Assembly (NCBI GenBank): GCA_013368325.1
Contig: JAACJK010000064.1
Location: 248,001-312,000, forward strand
Length of the DNA: 64,000 nt
Source of the DNA: Ephemerocybe angulata
Lineage: Eukaryota > Basidiomycota > Agaricomycetes > Agaricales > Psathyrellaceae
Reading direction: 5' to 3'
In this document: positions 32,632 to 44,333 of the stretch, piece after piece
Numbering within the stretch: position 1 is the first letter of the stretch
Layout: each line of letters opens with the position of its first letter
Notes under the pieces: model-generated
The model's input: only the letters and a program-made list of their open reading frames with translations
What the model was told of the DNA's origin: nothing
The model's database searches: none
Position numbers and translations under genes: made by a program

Positions 32632-34468
32632 TCATTCTCCACGGGCACGGTCCTTCAGACACTCTGCACAGTCCGATAGCTCTGGCAGAACCAGTCCCTC
32701 ATGCCAATGCGCAACAGGCCTCCCAAACGGGTCCTGCCATTGCGGGCTCTTCGCCGACCGCACCTCTACCTCCAGGCCCTCTTGCATTTCTTCCTTCAAG
32801 CTCGCCCTGACCGTCCGTAACAACCTCTCGTGCCCGTGTAGGAAGAGCCTCGCCTTCTTCAGCTGTGTGATCATTTCGATTGGCTTCCACCTATCCTTCA
32901 CCATCCTTGTAAACCCGTCCGCTGTGAGGACGAGGAGGAGCGGTGCTCGTTGTGTGTTACCATAGCTTGTGGGGGTGCAGTCGATGGTGAACTCTTCGAG
33001 TTGTGGGACGAGGGCGTGTCCGTCCCAGTCGACCTGGAAATGGGCGAAGAGCTGGTCGTAGTTTGCTGAGATCCCTAGTGAGAGTTCGCGTAGGTTGGGT
33101 GTGGCAGTGAGCAGTTCAACGAGAAACCGGATGGGTGCTTCCCAGGTGAGGTGGTGCAGCGATAGAGAGGCGAGGAAAGATAAGGTGGGTTGGAGGCTCG
33201 ATATCTTGAATGTTGGCAGGTTGGGTGGATGCTCGTACGCCCCTAGCCGGAGATGCTTTAGGGATGGGAAGATGTGTGTGGTTTCGAGTGATATTCCCGT
33301 CATAGTGGTGGATTTGCAGATCAGCGTGAGGTTGGCAAGAGATGAGAACGTCGTGATCGGTACGACGGGGTTGCCCCCACTATCGTCATTGTCAAAGATG
33401 TAAAACACCGCTTGCTCCAGACCCGTGAACTTCGGGAAGAACTCGGCCCACTGGTGGTAAGGGATCCAGGAAGTGATAGCAACGTGAGTCAGGTTTTTCC
33501 AAGGAATGAAGAATGTTTGTGTGAGTAGTGAGGAGGAAAGCAGGTGCCCGATGCGGAGGGTCAGACGCCGGAGGGATTTGAGCCGTTTTCGAGAGAATAT
33601 CTCGACTCTTTCTCTGGGCATGCTCGCCACGTCGGAGTAGAGAACCAAAGACTCCACTGTAGCTAGTCGTTCTGACGTCCACCACTCGGACGGCTTTCCA
33701 AGGGCACATAGGAGCTCTCCTAAGTCGGCGGAGCCCAGCGAGAGGTTGGTGAGCTCAACGTTGTCACTGAATACAGCTGAGGCGGGGCTCATATTTCGAC
33801 TGTTGTCGTCCGTCAATGTGGGTAGATCTGTAGGTAAGATAAGCTTCCCGGATTCGGCGTAGAACTCAAGGGAGAGAGGCAGTCCTGTGGCGCGGCTGTA
33901 GTGGCGCTTCACCAGTTGCTTAAACGCGATCATCCTGGGCGTTCTGAGTCGGGATTCATCGAAGGTTCGCATTGAGAAGGACGTCCACAGGCTCGGCATG
34001 TCGAGAGCAATGCTCCTCCATTGTCGACACACTTGTATCAACGTGTGAGGCGGTTGGTTGTGGTACGTTGAGGCGTGCTCGGAGCACACCTGGAGCGCAT
34101 AGGGAATGCAGAGTGAGAAGACCATCTGAAGGATTTCGGGAGGAAGGCTTGAGATAGAGACACCTAGGCGTTGCCTGCATCTAATGACGACCGCTTCACC
34201 CCTCGTGATCTCGGTCATGACCGCACGTTTCTGCTCCATGAGAGTGGATATTTGCAGGGAGAGATCATCAACCTCGGTGAGGTGTCGCTTGATGCCAAAT
34301 TCCTGCTCGAAGATAGCCTTCTTGAGGTATGCAGACTCGATCTCGTCCAGTGGATGGTTGCTGGACAAGATATCCTTTAATTCTGTTGGGAGATGACTCC
34401 AATCCTGTGGGATGGGCTCAAGACTTCGTATTTCTTAGAATGTAAAGAGATCCTACGATTGGAGACAT
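32632..34468 (-). CDS. F-box/LRR-like protein B
   Basis: Exon 1 is a 12 bp coding exon (34468-34457, Met-Ser-Pro-Ile). A 52 bp intron (GTAGGA..CTAAG..CCACAG) leads to 34404-32632, giving 594 residues. Without that exon no in-frame ATG precedes the conserved N-terminal coiled segment. The F-box is at about 85-145 (SSLPPEILQMVFSLCIP.., VCRQWRSIALDMPSLW). Leucine-rich repeats follow (LTNLSLGSADL, LRRLTLRIGHL, LKHLRLGAYEHPPNL). It is a candidate SCF substrate receptor. A second copy of its 3' end is at 2-130. Confidence 0.78.
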
Positions 34469-34827
34469 CCTGCTCTCGCAGGTGGGTAGAAATGGATGGG
34501 AGGGAGGTGGTGAGTGGCAAATCGGTGGGATGATGGTTAAGAACAAAGCTATAAATTCCGCAGACTCGGAAGCTTGCCAACTCGTGGGGATGAGGCTGTG
34601 CCGTACTTAGCGCTCCGAGTCGCCGCTGAGCGCTTTAGCACCAGTGGGCGCTACTCACCGTTCATGTGCGAGGATACGACGCGACCTGGAGAAACCATAA
34701 GTCCTTGAGTGACAAAAGGACAATTTGATCTCATTTAATTCACAAGTTTCGGAAAGTATCGGGACAAAATATAGTCTCTGTTGCTGACCTTATCTCAAAT
34801 TGAGAGTGCCGCATCCCGAACTTCTCC

Positions 34828-35494
34828 TCAGGCCTTCTTGAGGTTGACGGCAATGCTATCGCTCACAGCGCGGCTATAGGGGCACGTCTAGCACGGCAGC
34901 GTAAGCCGAACTTCCAAATTCCTCAAAAGACTGCTTGCGTACCTGGTGTGCAGCTTGAAGGAGCTCGTCATCAACACCCTCGACGGTGAGATCAACCGCG
35001 AGGCCAAGGCCGGGACGGTCAGACGGGGGCCCAATGTGAACTTCTGCGTGGACGACGGCCTTCTCTCCCTGTTCCTCCTTACCAAGCTGGCGGGCTTGGA
35101 ATTGAATGGCACCGAGGAAGCATCCTTCGATACGATTCGTAGGTAAGCTAGTATCCCTCTCTAGACCTCGATTACACGCACCGGCGTAGCCCAAGGCGAA
35201 CAGCTGCTCCGGGTTCTGGCCTTTGCCAGTGCCCCCCATTTCCTTGGGCAGAGCCAGGTCGAACTTCAGACCCTCCGACTCGACATGGCCGTTCCGGCCA
35301 GCTCCAGTTGCAGTTGCCTTCGCAGTGTACTAATGCAGCATCATCAGCTAAAGCATGAGTTAAAGACGCGTCCGTCACTAAAGGACCTTATAATCCTTCA
35401 AAGTGGATACCCATCGGGTGCTGGCGGGAGCAACCTGCCTTCGCGAAGTGGAAGCAAGAGCTCGACGGGAAGTAGCTCGGAGGAGGGTATTCAT
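34828..35494 (-). CDS. Organic hydroperoxide reductase (Ohr/OsmC family), mitochondrial-type leader
   Basis: Exons 35494-35387, 35329-35182, 35124-34943 and 34887-34828 give 165 residues. The first exon encodes an Arg/Ser/Ala-rich leader with no acids before KDYK (MNTLLRATSRRALASTSRRQ), typical of mitochondrial import. The mature part is a full Ohr domain: TAKATATG, RNGHVESEG, LPKEMGGTG, NPEQLF, and the two catalytic cysteines Cys87 (GYAGCFLGAI) and Cys148 (TCPYSRAV). It reduces organic and fatty-acid hydroperoxides using dithiol/lipoyl partners. The first intron uses a GTCCTT donor. Ohr is of bacterial origin but widespread in fungi. Confidence 0.88.
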
Positions 35495-35735
35495 GGCGAT
35501 GATGGTGGTTCGAGTTCAACAATGATTGCAAATTCTATGACGCAGCTAAGATATGTAAGTAGTTAGACCAACGGAGGTACAGATTATAACCCAGCTCAAC
35601 CGTTTCAAGGGATCAGAGCCTCCGTGGAAAATGCCATTGGAGTAGAAAATTAGCGGTATACAAAAGACCACCGGCTTGTAAGCTCTTGTAAGGGGCGCGG
35701 TGACGTGGTTGGGGAATTGTTGAGCAAAAATGTTC

Positions 35736-35806
35736 TCTCTGCCTGGGAGTCGAACCCAGCTTTCGCGCGTGACAGGCGCGTGTACTAACCGATACACTAG
35801 CAAAGA
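35736..35806 (-). tRNA. tRNA-Asp(GUC), copy 1
   Basis: A 71-base cloverleaf on the minus strand: acceptor TCTTTGC pairs with GCAGAGA (one G-U), anticodon loop CTGTCAC within the GCGC stem, T arm CTGGG-TTCGACT-CCCAG. No intron. Confidence 0.95.
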
Positions 35807-37177
35807 CATGGGAGTGGTGCACTCAGTGGGCATTAATATTAATATGCCATCAGGAGGTGAGAGGACGTTCCAGGAGGACTTAGCCTTGCCAATGACCTAG
35901 ATTTTCCTCGGAGTGGCCCCTCACGCGAAGGCAACGGGATATATTGGTGTACTAAGGGTGTCTATGGGGTATTCAGATAGATAAAAGCACCTCGCTATCT
36001 ACTTAGATCCTCTTCCATTGCCCGGGAATCCCGGGATAAAGAATCTAATGGACTTGTGATGGACGCTTTGATATCGAGGGAGCCTGGGATTGATGACTTA
36101 TCTACCACTGTGACGGATGCAATTCAGTCCTGCCTATCATATAGAGACTTGAGGGGGCCACCCATTCGACGTACATACTTTGGAACTCGCTTGGAGTGAT
36201 TTCCCTCATAGGTCAGAAGCATGATCGCAATTCTTCCGGAGGGTCCAGTTCATATGGCTAAGGTCCGCGTGCTCCGTCAAAGTGAAACGGGTATTGGCTG
36301 GATATGTCGGCACCTCATGGCAGGAAGCGGACTCATAAGGTCCCTTGAATGTTTCTCGAAAACAAGCGCTTATCTAAGCGCCCGCCCTGCACACACTTAT
36401 ATTGATCCGCTAGCTAGACTAGGAGTGCCTTCAGCCGTATATAAGTAATTCATGCTGCGTTATAGAGTTTCGCTGTCATGTAGTAAGAAGCGAAAGGTAT
36501 GTATGATATCACAATTTCGATGCCTACGGTGTCGAAACGGAATGCCACTCGGGAAGCGCTGCCAAGGAGAAGGAAGTGGCCCTATTTCTGCTTGGCCCTT
36601 GATAAAACACTTACTGAGGTTCTTTGGGAGATTTTCAGGGTCAAACCTGGGGCCTGAGTGCCGCTTCCATCACTGTGAAAACCACTGCCTGTCCGAGAGT
36701 CGAACCCAGCGCATTTCGAGCCGCGCCGGCGGTATGTATCTCATTGACATAATGTCAAACCTGATCCCATCACCACAATTTTTGGCGCGCGCACGGACCA
36801 GGCCCAAAACCTATATAATCTTGCGCGCCTCCTTCCTGGTTTCCTTAGAACATACTCGAACAGGATCTGTTTACAGAAACTGACCGAGTCTCGCATTTTT
36901 ACAAATGCCACATCTTCAAATCCACTCGATGACTTTACGCGCTAGCTCGTTCTACTGAGAACATGGCCTTCTTTGGAAGGTTTCGAGGACGTTTGGTGTC
37001 TCTCCCGTGCGCTCATTTGGGCTGCGCGATGGGAAACACCAGCGAGCTTAGCGCCTGTCTGATGGGTTCCCTCTCTCCTTTACTTTTGTCTACGTAGTGT
37101 ATCGCCGTATTTTTTTGCTATGAACCGTTCTTCAACAAATAACCTCTCGTGTGCACTCGACAAATGGAACCATGGTA
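35807..37177. other. Long intergenic region with a tRNA T-arm-like relic
   Basis: About 1.4 kb without a convincing gene. Several open frames of 70-140 codons lack motifs. At 36693-36709 the minus strand reads CTGGG-TTCGACT-CTCGG, a complete T arm almost identical to that of the flanking tRNA-Asp genes. No D arm or anticodon arm can be folded next to it, so it is a fragment at most. Confidence 0.4.
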
Positions 37178-39374
37178 TCAACGAGCAAGTGCTCCCCCAG
37201 TGGCAAGAGTCCAAGGTCCATCGCCTTCGCGTAACTCTAGACAGGACACCATCAATAGACGGGCAAGCATAGGGAGATTGAAGGACCTACCGCTATCCGC
37301 AGGAATGTAGACAATATGCATCCCTGTGCTGAGCACCCATCGCCTGCTCACTGCGTTCTCCTGCATCAGCAAAGGGCGCCACTTGTCCCTAACCGCCTGC
37401 AATCTTTCGGGGATCTTGTAGCTGGGCGCGCACGGTATCCGCCCTGCAGCAGAATCGATGACACATTGGTCGAGCAGGCCAGGGATATTGTATTTCTGGA
37501 GCTCAGCATCAGTACGACATCATCTTCTGGTTCTGGCGCACAGCAAATTTGGTAGGTACCTGAAGAATGAGCAGGTCTGAGTTCTGGATTCGATGCCCCT
37601 CCAGCTCCTTCGTAAGTTCGAGAAGCTCCCGGCCCCTGGTGCGATACGATGGCTTCATGCGGTCTATGATTCCTGGCTTCTGGGGCTTATAGCATGAAAG
37701 TGCAGTGACTTGACTCAGCAGCTCGCTCCAGTTCTTGATTATCTCCTCCACAGGCGAAGTTGGTAGAGGGATGGACCCGGAAGGCAAGTTGCCTTCTAGA
37801 AGATGGAAGACTGTTCTGTATGTGTTTTTATCCGAGACCCGCAGGATAATTGCGGGCTTCGTAAACCACTCTTCGACTCCCGCGTACCCTATACCGGGAT
37901 CGACCCTCGACCTTGCCATTTCGTTTAAAGCCAAACAGTCCAAGTTCAGCACCTGACCCCCGCCCGTATCGTCGTCTAGACCAGGAATTTCCATCTTTAT
38001 TATGCGCAACCTGGGAGCCAAAACGGAACCACTGTTTGCAGGGTCAGTGGTGAGGTATTTAAGAGTGTCGGAAGGTATGGGACCACACTGGAGTTCCTCG
38101 AGTTCATCGCATAAAAGCAACAGATGTGTAAGAGTGCCCGGTGCAATGTCGTCCCAGACCTTGCCAGAGCCATCCGCAACCAACCTCTTCAGCGAGCAGC
38201 CAGAACGGCGGACAAAAGCAAGGACACTCATGGCGGAAAGGTGGCTGCCAGCAGGGACTGCGTTGTAGTTGATTGCAAGGTCGGTGAGGTTGGGGAGGGT
38301 GAGTTCGTATGAGAACCAATCGGCAACTCCATCTGAGCGAAAGCCAAAATTGAGATGGAGCACTGTGATGGTAAAAGTCGAGAATCGGGACAAGATCCTC
38401 TTTCTAGAACCCCTGTCTCCGGTGCGAAGGTGGCACTTAATATCTCTAGTGCCTGGAACGTCCTTCATGCAGACATAGGATACCCCACTGATCCATGTGC
38501 TCTCGTAGAAAGTGCTGAGTTGCGACCATGGCAAATCGATCGTAGGTATCTCCTGCCCAGTAGTCGCCGACTCGAGGAATACGTGTCGAAGAGACGGGCA
38601 AGCCCTGAAGCAGTTCACCGGGCCGAGTACCCTTCCTTCCTTATGGTTGATGCCGTAAAGTTTCAAGTGCAGTGAATGGAGGAGCGGAAGGCGGTTTTCA
38701 AGCTGGGGGCCTGCAAACTTGAGCTGGAAGCATGGCACGAAGAGGCGGACGTTTGCCCAACGGTGAGAGTTGGGCACAAGCAAGCGAAAGAAAATGAAGC
38801 TGTATTCGATAGCCGGGGTTGCAGGACAAAAGATGAACGTTAGAGGGTGGTTCCCAGAGCGTTGGAGGTACAGGCTGAAGGCCTCTGTCAATGCGGATTC
38901 AGAGTTCAGGTTCAGGAGAATGGCGAAGTCGAAGTCTTCCTCGGTGATATCTGGGAGCACGCTCCATATACGGGGCGATAGAAGGACCACCTCGCGCCAA
39001 CGGTGGCAGGTGCGCAGGATATCGGAAATCGACCGGTGTCGATCGGGAGCGCTTTGAACGGTATGGTGAAGTATCGTCTCCAGGACTTCATCTGGGAGAC
39101 CCCGTGGCCCATACAGAAGGTTGATATGCAGGCGGATGAACTCAGCGCAGGCCTTACGACGGTTGTCTACTGCTGCTTTCTTCTTTACGGTGCCACCGCC
39201 TGGGTCCAGTACGCCAGGGAGTCTCTGACCCTCCTCCCGAACACTGGCAATGTGTTCTAAGATGGCCTCTCTTTCCACTTCCGATGGGGGTTCGTTGCAT
39301 CGGAGAAGACGAGGGAAGGGTGTAGCGATGCCTTCGTCCTTGGCCGCAGACGTGAGGCGGAGTGAAGCGAACAT
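37178..39374 (-). CDS. F-box protein C
   Basis: Exons 39374-37560, 37495-37291 and 37236-37178 give 692 residues; the last intron (54 bp, GTAGGT..GTCTAG) is in frame, so retention would add 18 residues. The ATG lies 6 bp after a 5' UTR intron (GTGAGT..CGCTGTAG). The conserved opening PFPRLLRCNEPPSE is shared with F-box D. The F-box is at about 125-180 (RGLPDEVLETILHHTV.., TCHRWREVVLLSPRIW). Leucine-rich segments and a C-terminal module (KYNIPGLLD.., PCAPSYKIPERLQAVRDKW) also found in D follow. It is a probable SCF adaptor. tRNA-Asp copy 2 sits about 165 bp upstream. Confidence 0.78.
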
Positions 39375-39537
39375 GCCACCTACAGCGCCACGAAGCCTCG
39401 TTAGGATAGACAATAGGAATATCAAAGCACTCACCGATTCGAGAAGAGAGCACCACTCTAGGACGTGATAGTTCGGTGAAAAAAGGGTAGTCAGGATTCA
39501 GGAAAGCAGAGATCGATCAGGGCAATCAAAAAGGAGC

Positions 39538-39608
39538 TCTCTGCCTGGGAGTCGAACCCAGCTTTCGCGCGTGACAGGCGCGTGTACTAACCGATATACT
39601 AGCAAAGA
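39538..39608 (-). tRNA. tRNA-Asp(GUC), copy 2
   Basis: Identical to copy 1 except for one base in the D-arm region (GATATACTAG versus GATACACTAG on the plus strand). It has the same acceptor, anticodon loop CTGTCAC and T arm. Confidence 0.95.
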
Positions 39609-39801
39609 CATGGTATGGTAGTGGTTTTAGGTATCTACATCGACACATGCCACGCATTAGTCCTGCATTGAACCGTCCCTGCCTTCACATCCACCCGATG
39701 AGGAGAACTGGGAACTTAACGGAAAGTACAAGGCAATTCATACAGATATAAGAACAAACAGAACTATCGACAACGAAAATGGGAGCTACACGAGGATTAG
39801 A

Positions 39802-42800
39802 TTAGAAGCCACTCGACGTCACCCTCATCTGCTCCAGCTTCTTCAAAACCTCCCCAACAGTCCTATCCAACTCCCCCGCAATAGCACTCTGCTTCTGCGC
39901 ACTCAACCTCGCATACGTCTCGCACAGATCCCCATCCACAACCGCCTTAATCGGGACATAATACCCCCTCCATGCCAGCTGATCCCGCCCCACCAAGCTC
40001 GGCTGCTCCGAGCGCATGTGCTGCTCAAGGGTCGAAATAAAGTCCACATCCTCCTTGGACACGAAGGGCATCAGGATGCCAATCGTCCCGTGCAACCCGG
40101 TGTAAAGGAGCACCTCCCTCCCACCGGCGACCAAAGAGACCTTGTGGATCGACGTGATGAGGTCCCCGACGTGGAAGTGGCACAGCATGTTCGTCTTGTG
40201 CGGCGCGCCCATGAGGATGCTCTTCTCGTGCAGAATACCCGCGCCCGTGGGGTCGTCGTCGACCTGGTCCGAGATCTTGTCGTCCAGGCGATTCACGAAG
40301 ATGTTGCCGAACCGGTCTCCGGCAGCGACGGTGTTGTAGTCCACCATCGTCGACGCGGTGACCCAGCGCGGCTGCGTGTCGTCGGCGAAGGTAAGCAGGC
40401 GGTTCTCCGGTGCCTTGTAGACAACATATTGGATGGATTCCTGCATGTCGCCGACGATGATACGTGAGCCTTGCGTTTCAAGGGTAACGATAGCTGAGGT
40501 GAATGCCTACGAAGGATAAGTTGTCGTCTAACGCGAGAAGTATACAACATACCTTGTTTTCGACCTTCCTCAGCAGCTTTTTCTTTCCGATATCGTACAG
40601 CCGCAAAGACTTGCCAACACCAGCAATCAACTTGCCTTGGAATGCAAGCAAGGCTAGTGGCACATCGTCCAGCTCCGTCTACGCCACACATCAGGATACG
40701 TTGCACGAATGACACGAATGCTTCTCGTACCTTATGCATCAACTCCAAGCCCTTTCCATCATCGACAAACTTGTATGTCCTCAGGTACCCTTGTGTGCAT
40801 GTCCTCGGACTTACTGTGGTGTCTGCAGCTGTGCCAACCACCAAATGCAGCTCGTTGTTCCGTGCGGAAAACGGCACAACCGCGATTGAGAACACTCCCT
40901 CGTTCCCATCCATGGGCACGACGGCGATCGTCTTGCCCTCAATGGGGTCAATCACCCGGACATTGGCTGCCCATGTACCAGCAGGAGCCTTTGGTCGTCC
41001 GAAGATATCAGGTGGAAGGTTGATGACCTCTTCATCGATACGTTTGCCAGCTTGTTTCTGCAAACAAAAAGGTCGTATCAGAGGTGTTTATAAGAAGAAC
41101 ACACAAGACGGGGCGTACCAGCTCCTTCAACTTATTCTGGGCAGCATCCTGACCCAGTGTCCGATGGTCGCCTTCAATCAGGTAGAAGTAGTTGTTCTCC
41201 GGGTGTGTCACGAATTTACGAGGGGTATAGGACAGTGGGATGACGTCCTCCTTCAGCTTTGTGCCTAATTTAGGGATCACGAAGATGCTATATAGGGTTA
41301 AAATCAACATTTCGAACCAACTGCAGCTGAACCAAACGCACCGAAGAAGGTTCCCTGCAATACCGATTAAACCTTCAGGGCTGAGCTCGGCCGAGAAACT
41401 CCAGGCGTAGTCAAGGTTGTCATAGATGAGGGGGGTAAAGTGCATAAGGTTCTGATGTGTGTAATTGATCCATGATCTCGACGACAACGCAAGAATGGCA
41501 GGGCTCTTCTGGACCTGAACTCGAACCAGCTTGATCGGGCGAGTACCCAAGAACCTACAGAGGATTGATTATCAGAGGCTGCGTCGCAAGATTTTTGACA
41601 TGCTACGTACCGCGTCCGCGTATCCGTCAACTGCCCATTCATCGGATCCAACACTGTTCGCAGAAGAACGCCATTCTGCAAGCCGATGTTCACGAACATG
41701 GTGGGGTGCGACTTGTTGATGCTGGCATCTAGCATGTCCGCGATGCAGATGGATGAGGGTGGGGCGGTCAAGGCTTGCAGACTGAGAGTCTCCAGGGTGC
41801 TCTCCGGGTCGAGAGAGATGATTCGGACGGTCTGGTCTTCACATCCAACAGCCTGGTCTTGTTTCAGTATAAATAATATTCGAATGGCCACTAAAACTCA
41901 CGAGGTATGGTGTCCTCTGTCTTCCTTCGGGAACCTCTCCGATACTCAATGCAAGTACCGTACTCCCCATAGCCTTGCGATCCTGATACTCGTTCAATTG
42001 GCCGTCCAGATCCAACTCGAAGTACACCAGCTCCGCGCTGCTCAATGCGACGACCACCTGGCGCTTGTTCGTTGTCGCTGTCACGATTGTCTTGCCTTCT
42101 GGGACCCTCCACTCGTTGACTCTTCTATCCGAAAGCACGTGTCGGATACCGTGCGGATGCACCTGGAGGAGAGCGTCGGCGCCAATTTGCTGCACAGCGA
42201 TGGTGGGCGAGGATGATAGGAAGCCAGTGTCTTGAACTTCCTCAATCGTTTCGCCAATAGAGAGAACAAGGGTTCCGTTGACGAAGGACAGGATGATATA
42301 CGAATCGTAGGGATCTAACTATAAGTTAGCACGGAATTGAATTGGAGAGATGGATGAGGTGTTCGCGTACCAGACTCAGTGCGTTTTGTAGTCCACACAG
42401 CATTAGGGATACCAGGGAGCTCTGAGCTAACACTCTCTTCAACCTCCAGACCATGCCTGAGCGTCCTAAGCGTACTACGCGCTCCTCGTCCACAAGCGGC
42501 GAAAATCTGGGGAGTGTCCGAGTTGGGAAGGATGTTGAGGACCTTCGAGTCGATAATGGGGTCCAAAGACTCCATTTCATCTGCGAGCGCCAAGTTTTCG
42601 AGGGGGCGGGGTTTGAAGTATTCGCGGGGGAGAGGGGAGCTTGGGTCACGCATGCCGTCGCCAGGATAGTTTGTTGAAGAAAACTCCGGTTCGTCGTCAT
42701 CATCACCGAGCTTCAAGAATTGGTACAAGTAGTGGTTGCCGAACTCGCTCGCGACGAAGAGGAAACCGGATTTGAGGATGCAAAGGCTGGACGCGACGGG

Positions 42801-43978
42801 TACAGTATCAAAGTATTTGATCTTCAGAGCGGTCACGTCCTGTTCCTGATGCTCAATCGTCACTTTGAAGAGATCACCGTCCTCGCTTTGCAGAAGGAAG
42901 AAGAAGGCCCCCTACAGATACAACGCGTCAGCAAAAGCGCTTCGTCACAGGGAGTCAGAAACGAACCTTCATCTTGTGCATAACAGCGGTCGTGATAATG
43001 ACTCCTCGGTTGGGATCTTCCAGAGGGTGTTTGCGGCGGGGGATGGGGACACGGTGTTGGGGAGAGTTCATGTGCCGGTAGATGATGTGGTCTTCGCAGC
43101 AGACGAGGACGCCCGAAGGGCCGTCGTATCGGTCCGACGAGGCAAGTTGTCCTCCTGGTACCTGAACGAGGAGGTTGGCTCGGGGGTCTGTCGGCTCGCT
43201 CCATTTGCGGACAACGTGGTTGAGACCGAGGTCAAGTTCGTAGTACGTCAACATCTGCAGAACGCGTCAGATTCCGCAAAAGCTCCAACTCGGGGATTAC
43301 GCACCTTTTCAGTTCTGTTGAACGCCTCTCCAGTTGGGTCCTGATCCGACTCCGAGTAGTCGACCTCCAATGCAGCGTACATGGGGTTCTCGAAGCCGAC
43401 ATCAACCCCGACGATATGGTGAATAATGGCATTCGACTTGTGGGCTTCGAGCGGTGACGATATGGTGAGGTTCGCAGCGGCGTCGCGGTTCAGGATATAC
43501 ACCAGCTTCGACTTTTCCATCGACGCAATCATCATACTCCTTCCCTTCGGGTCCGTCGCCAGGTACTGGCCTGGCACAATCCTTCTTGCTCCAGACTTGC
43601 CAAAGGTTTCTTGATGAAGCTTGACAAAGCTGCTCGTCTTGGGGTCATAGTCCAGGATCACCACCCGTCCTGAATCCGACCCTACAATGGCGTAATCTAA
43701 GAAGGAAATCGACGTGAATATTATAGCGATACGTACAGGGTTCTACGCTCACCCTTGGATCCTCCAGTCAGACGAAACGCTGCGAGCGACCGCACCGAGC
43801 CAAACACGTCCGTCGCGATCACCGTCGACACCTTCCCGCTCTGGGGGTCGGGCCTGAGCAGCTCAATGCGCGTTCCATGGGAGACGATGATTTCCTGCTG
43901 ACGTGCACCAGAGAAATTCCCAACGATGGCCTGGAGGATGGCAGTAGGCGGTTGCAGCGTCAAATTGTACAGATGCAT
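39802..43978 (-). CDS. RSE1: Splicing factor 3B subunit 3 (Rse1/SF3b130)
   Basis: Eleven exons encode about 1,210 residues, the usual family length. The protein opens MHLYNLTLQ, with the family's [22 protein letters not shown] and [11 protein letters not shown] in the first exon (43978-43753). It continues through [120 protein letters not shown] and [13 protein letters not shown], and ends [13 protein letters not shown]. These are the three beta-propeller and C-terminal regions of SF3b130. It acts in the U2 snRNP SF3b complex in branch-site recognition. All introns are 45-60 bp. Confidence 0.97.
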
Positions 43979-44333
43979 GGTGAATGTGAACAAACGTCAC
44001 TGGGCCTTGAGCAGTCGCAAATACTGACTCTTTGAGACCTTTTCGGATCGAATGAAGGGAAATGAGACTGAAGGTTTGTGAGCGTTCGCCAGTGGACGAT
44101 GCTGAGCGCGCCAACTATGAATCGTACAAATTCCGCGTCGAGTCTTGAGGACAATAGCTTTCATTTCAAACAGGCTACAACAAAGAGGAGAAACGTGAAT
44201 GAACTTCAATGAAGTTATGAACCTTCAATTCAATAATACAACGGGTAGTAATGTACAGTCTAGCAAAGAGACGTTTTGGTCGTGAAGCTTTGAGGTCGTA
44301 TCTCATCAGAGAGAGAGAGCGAGAAAAAATCGT

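Noticed and set aside
36452..36883. 143-codon plus-strand frame in the tRNA-Asp interval
   Set aside because: Runs through the tRNA-like relic and lacks motifs; judged chance.
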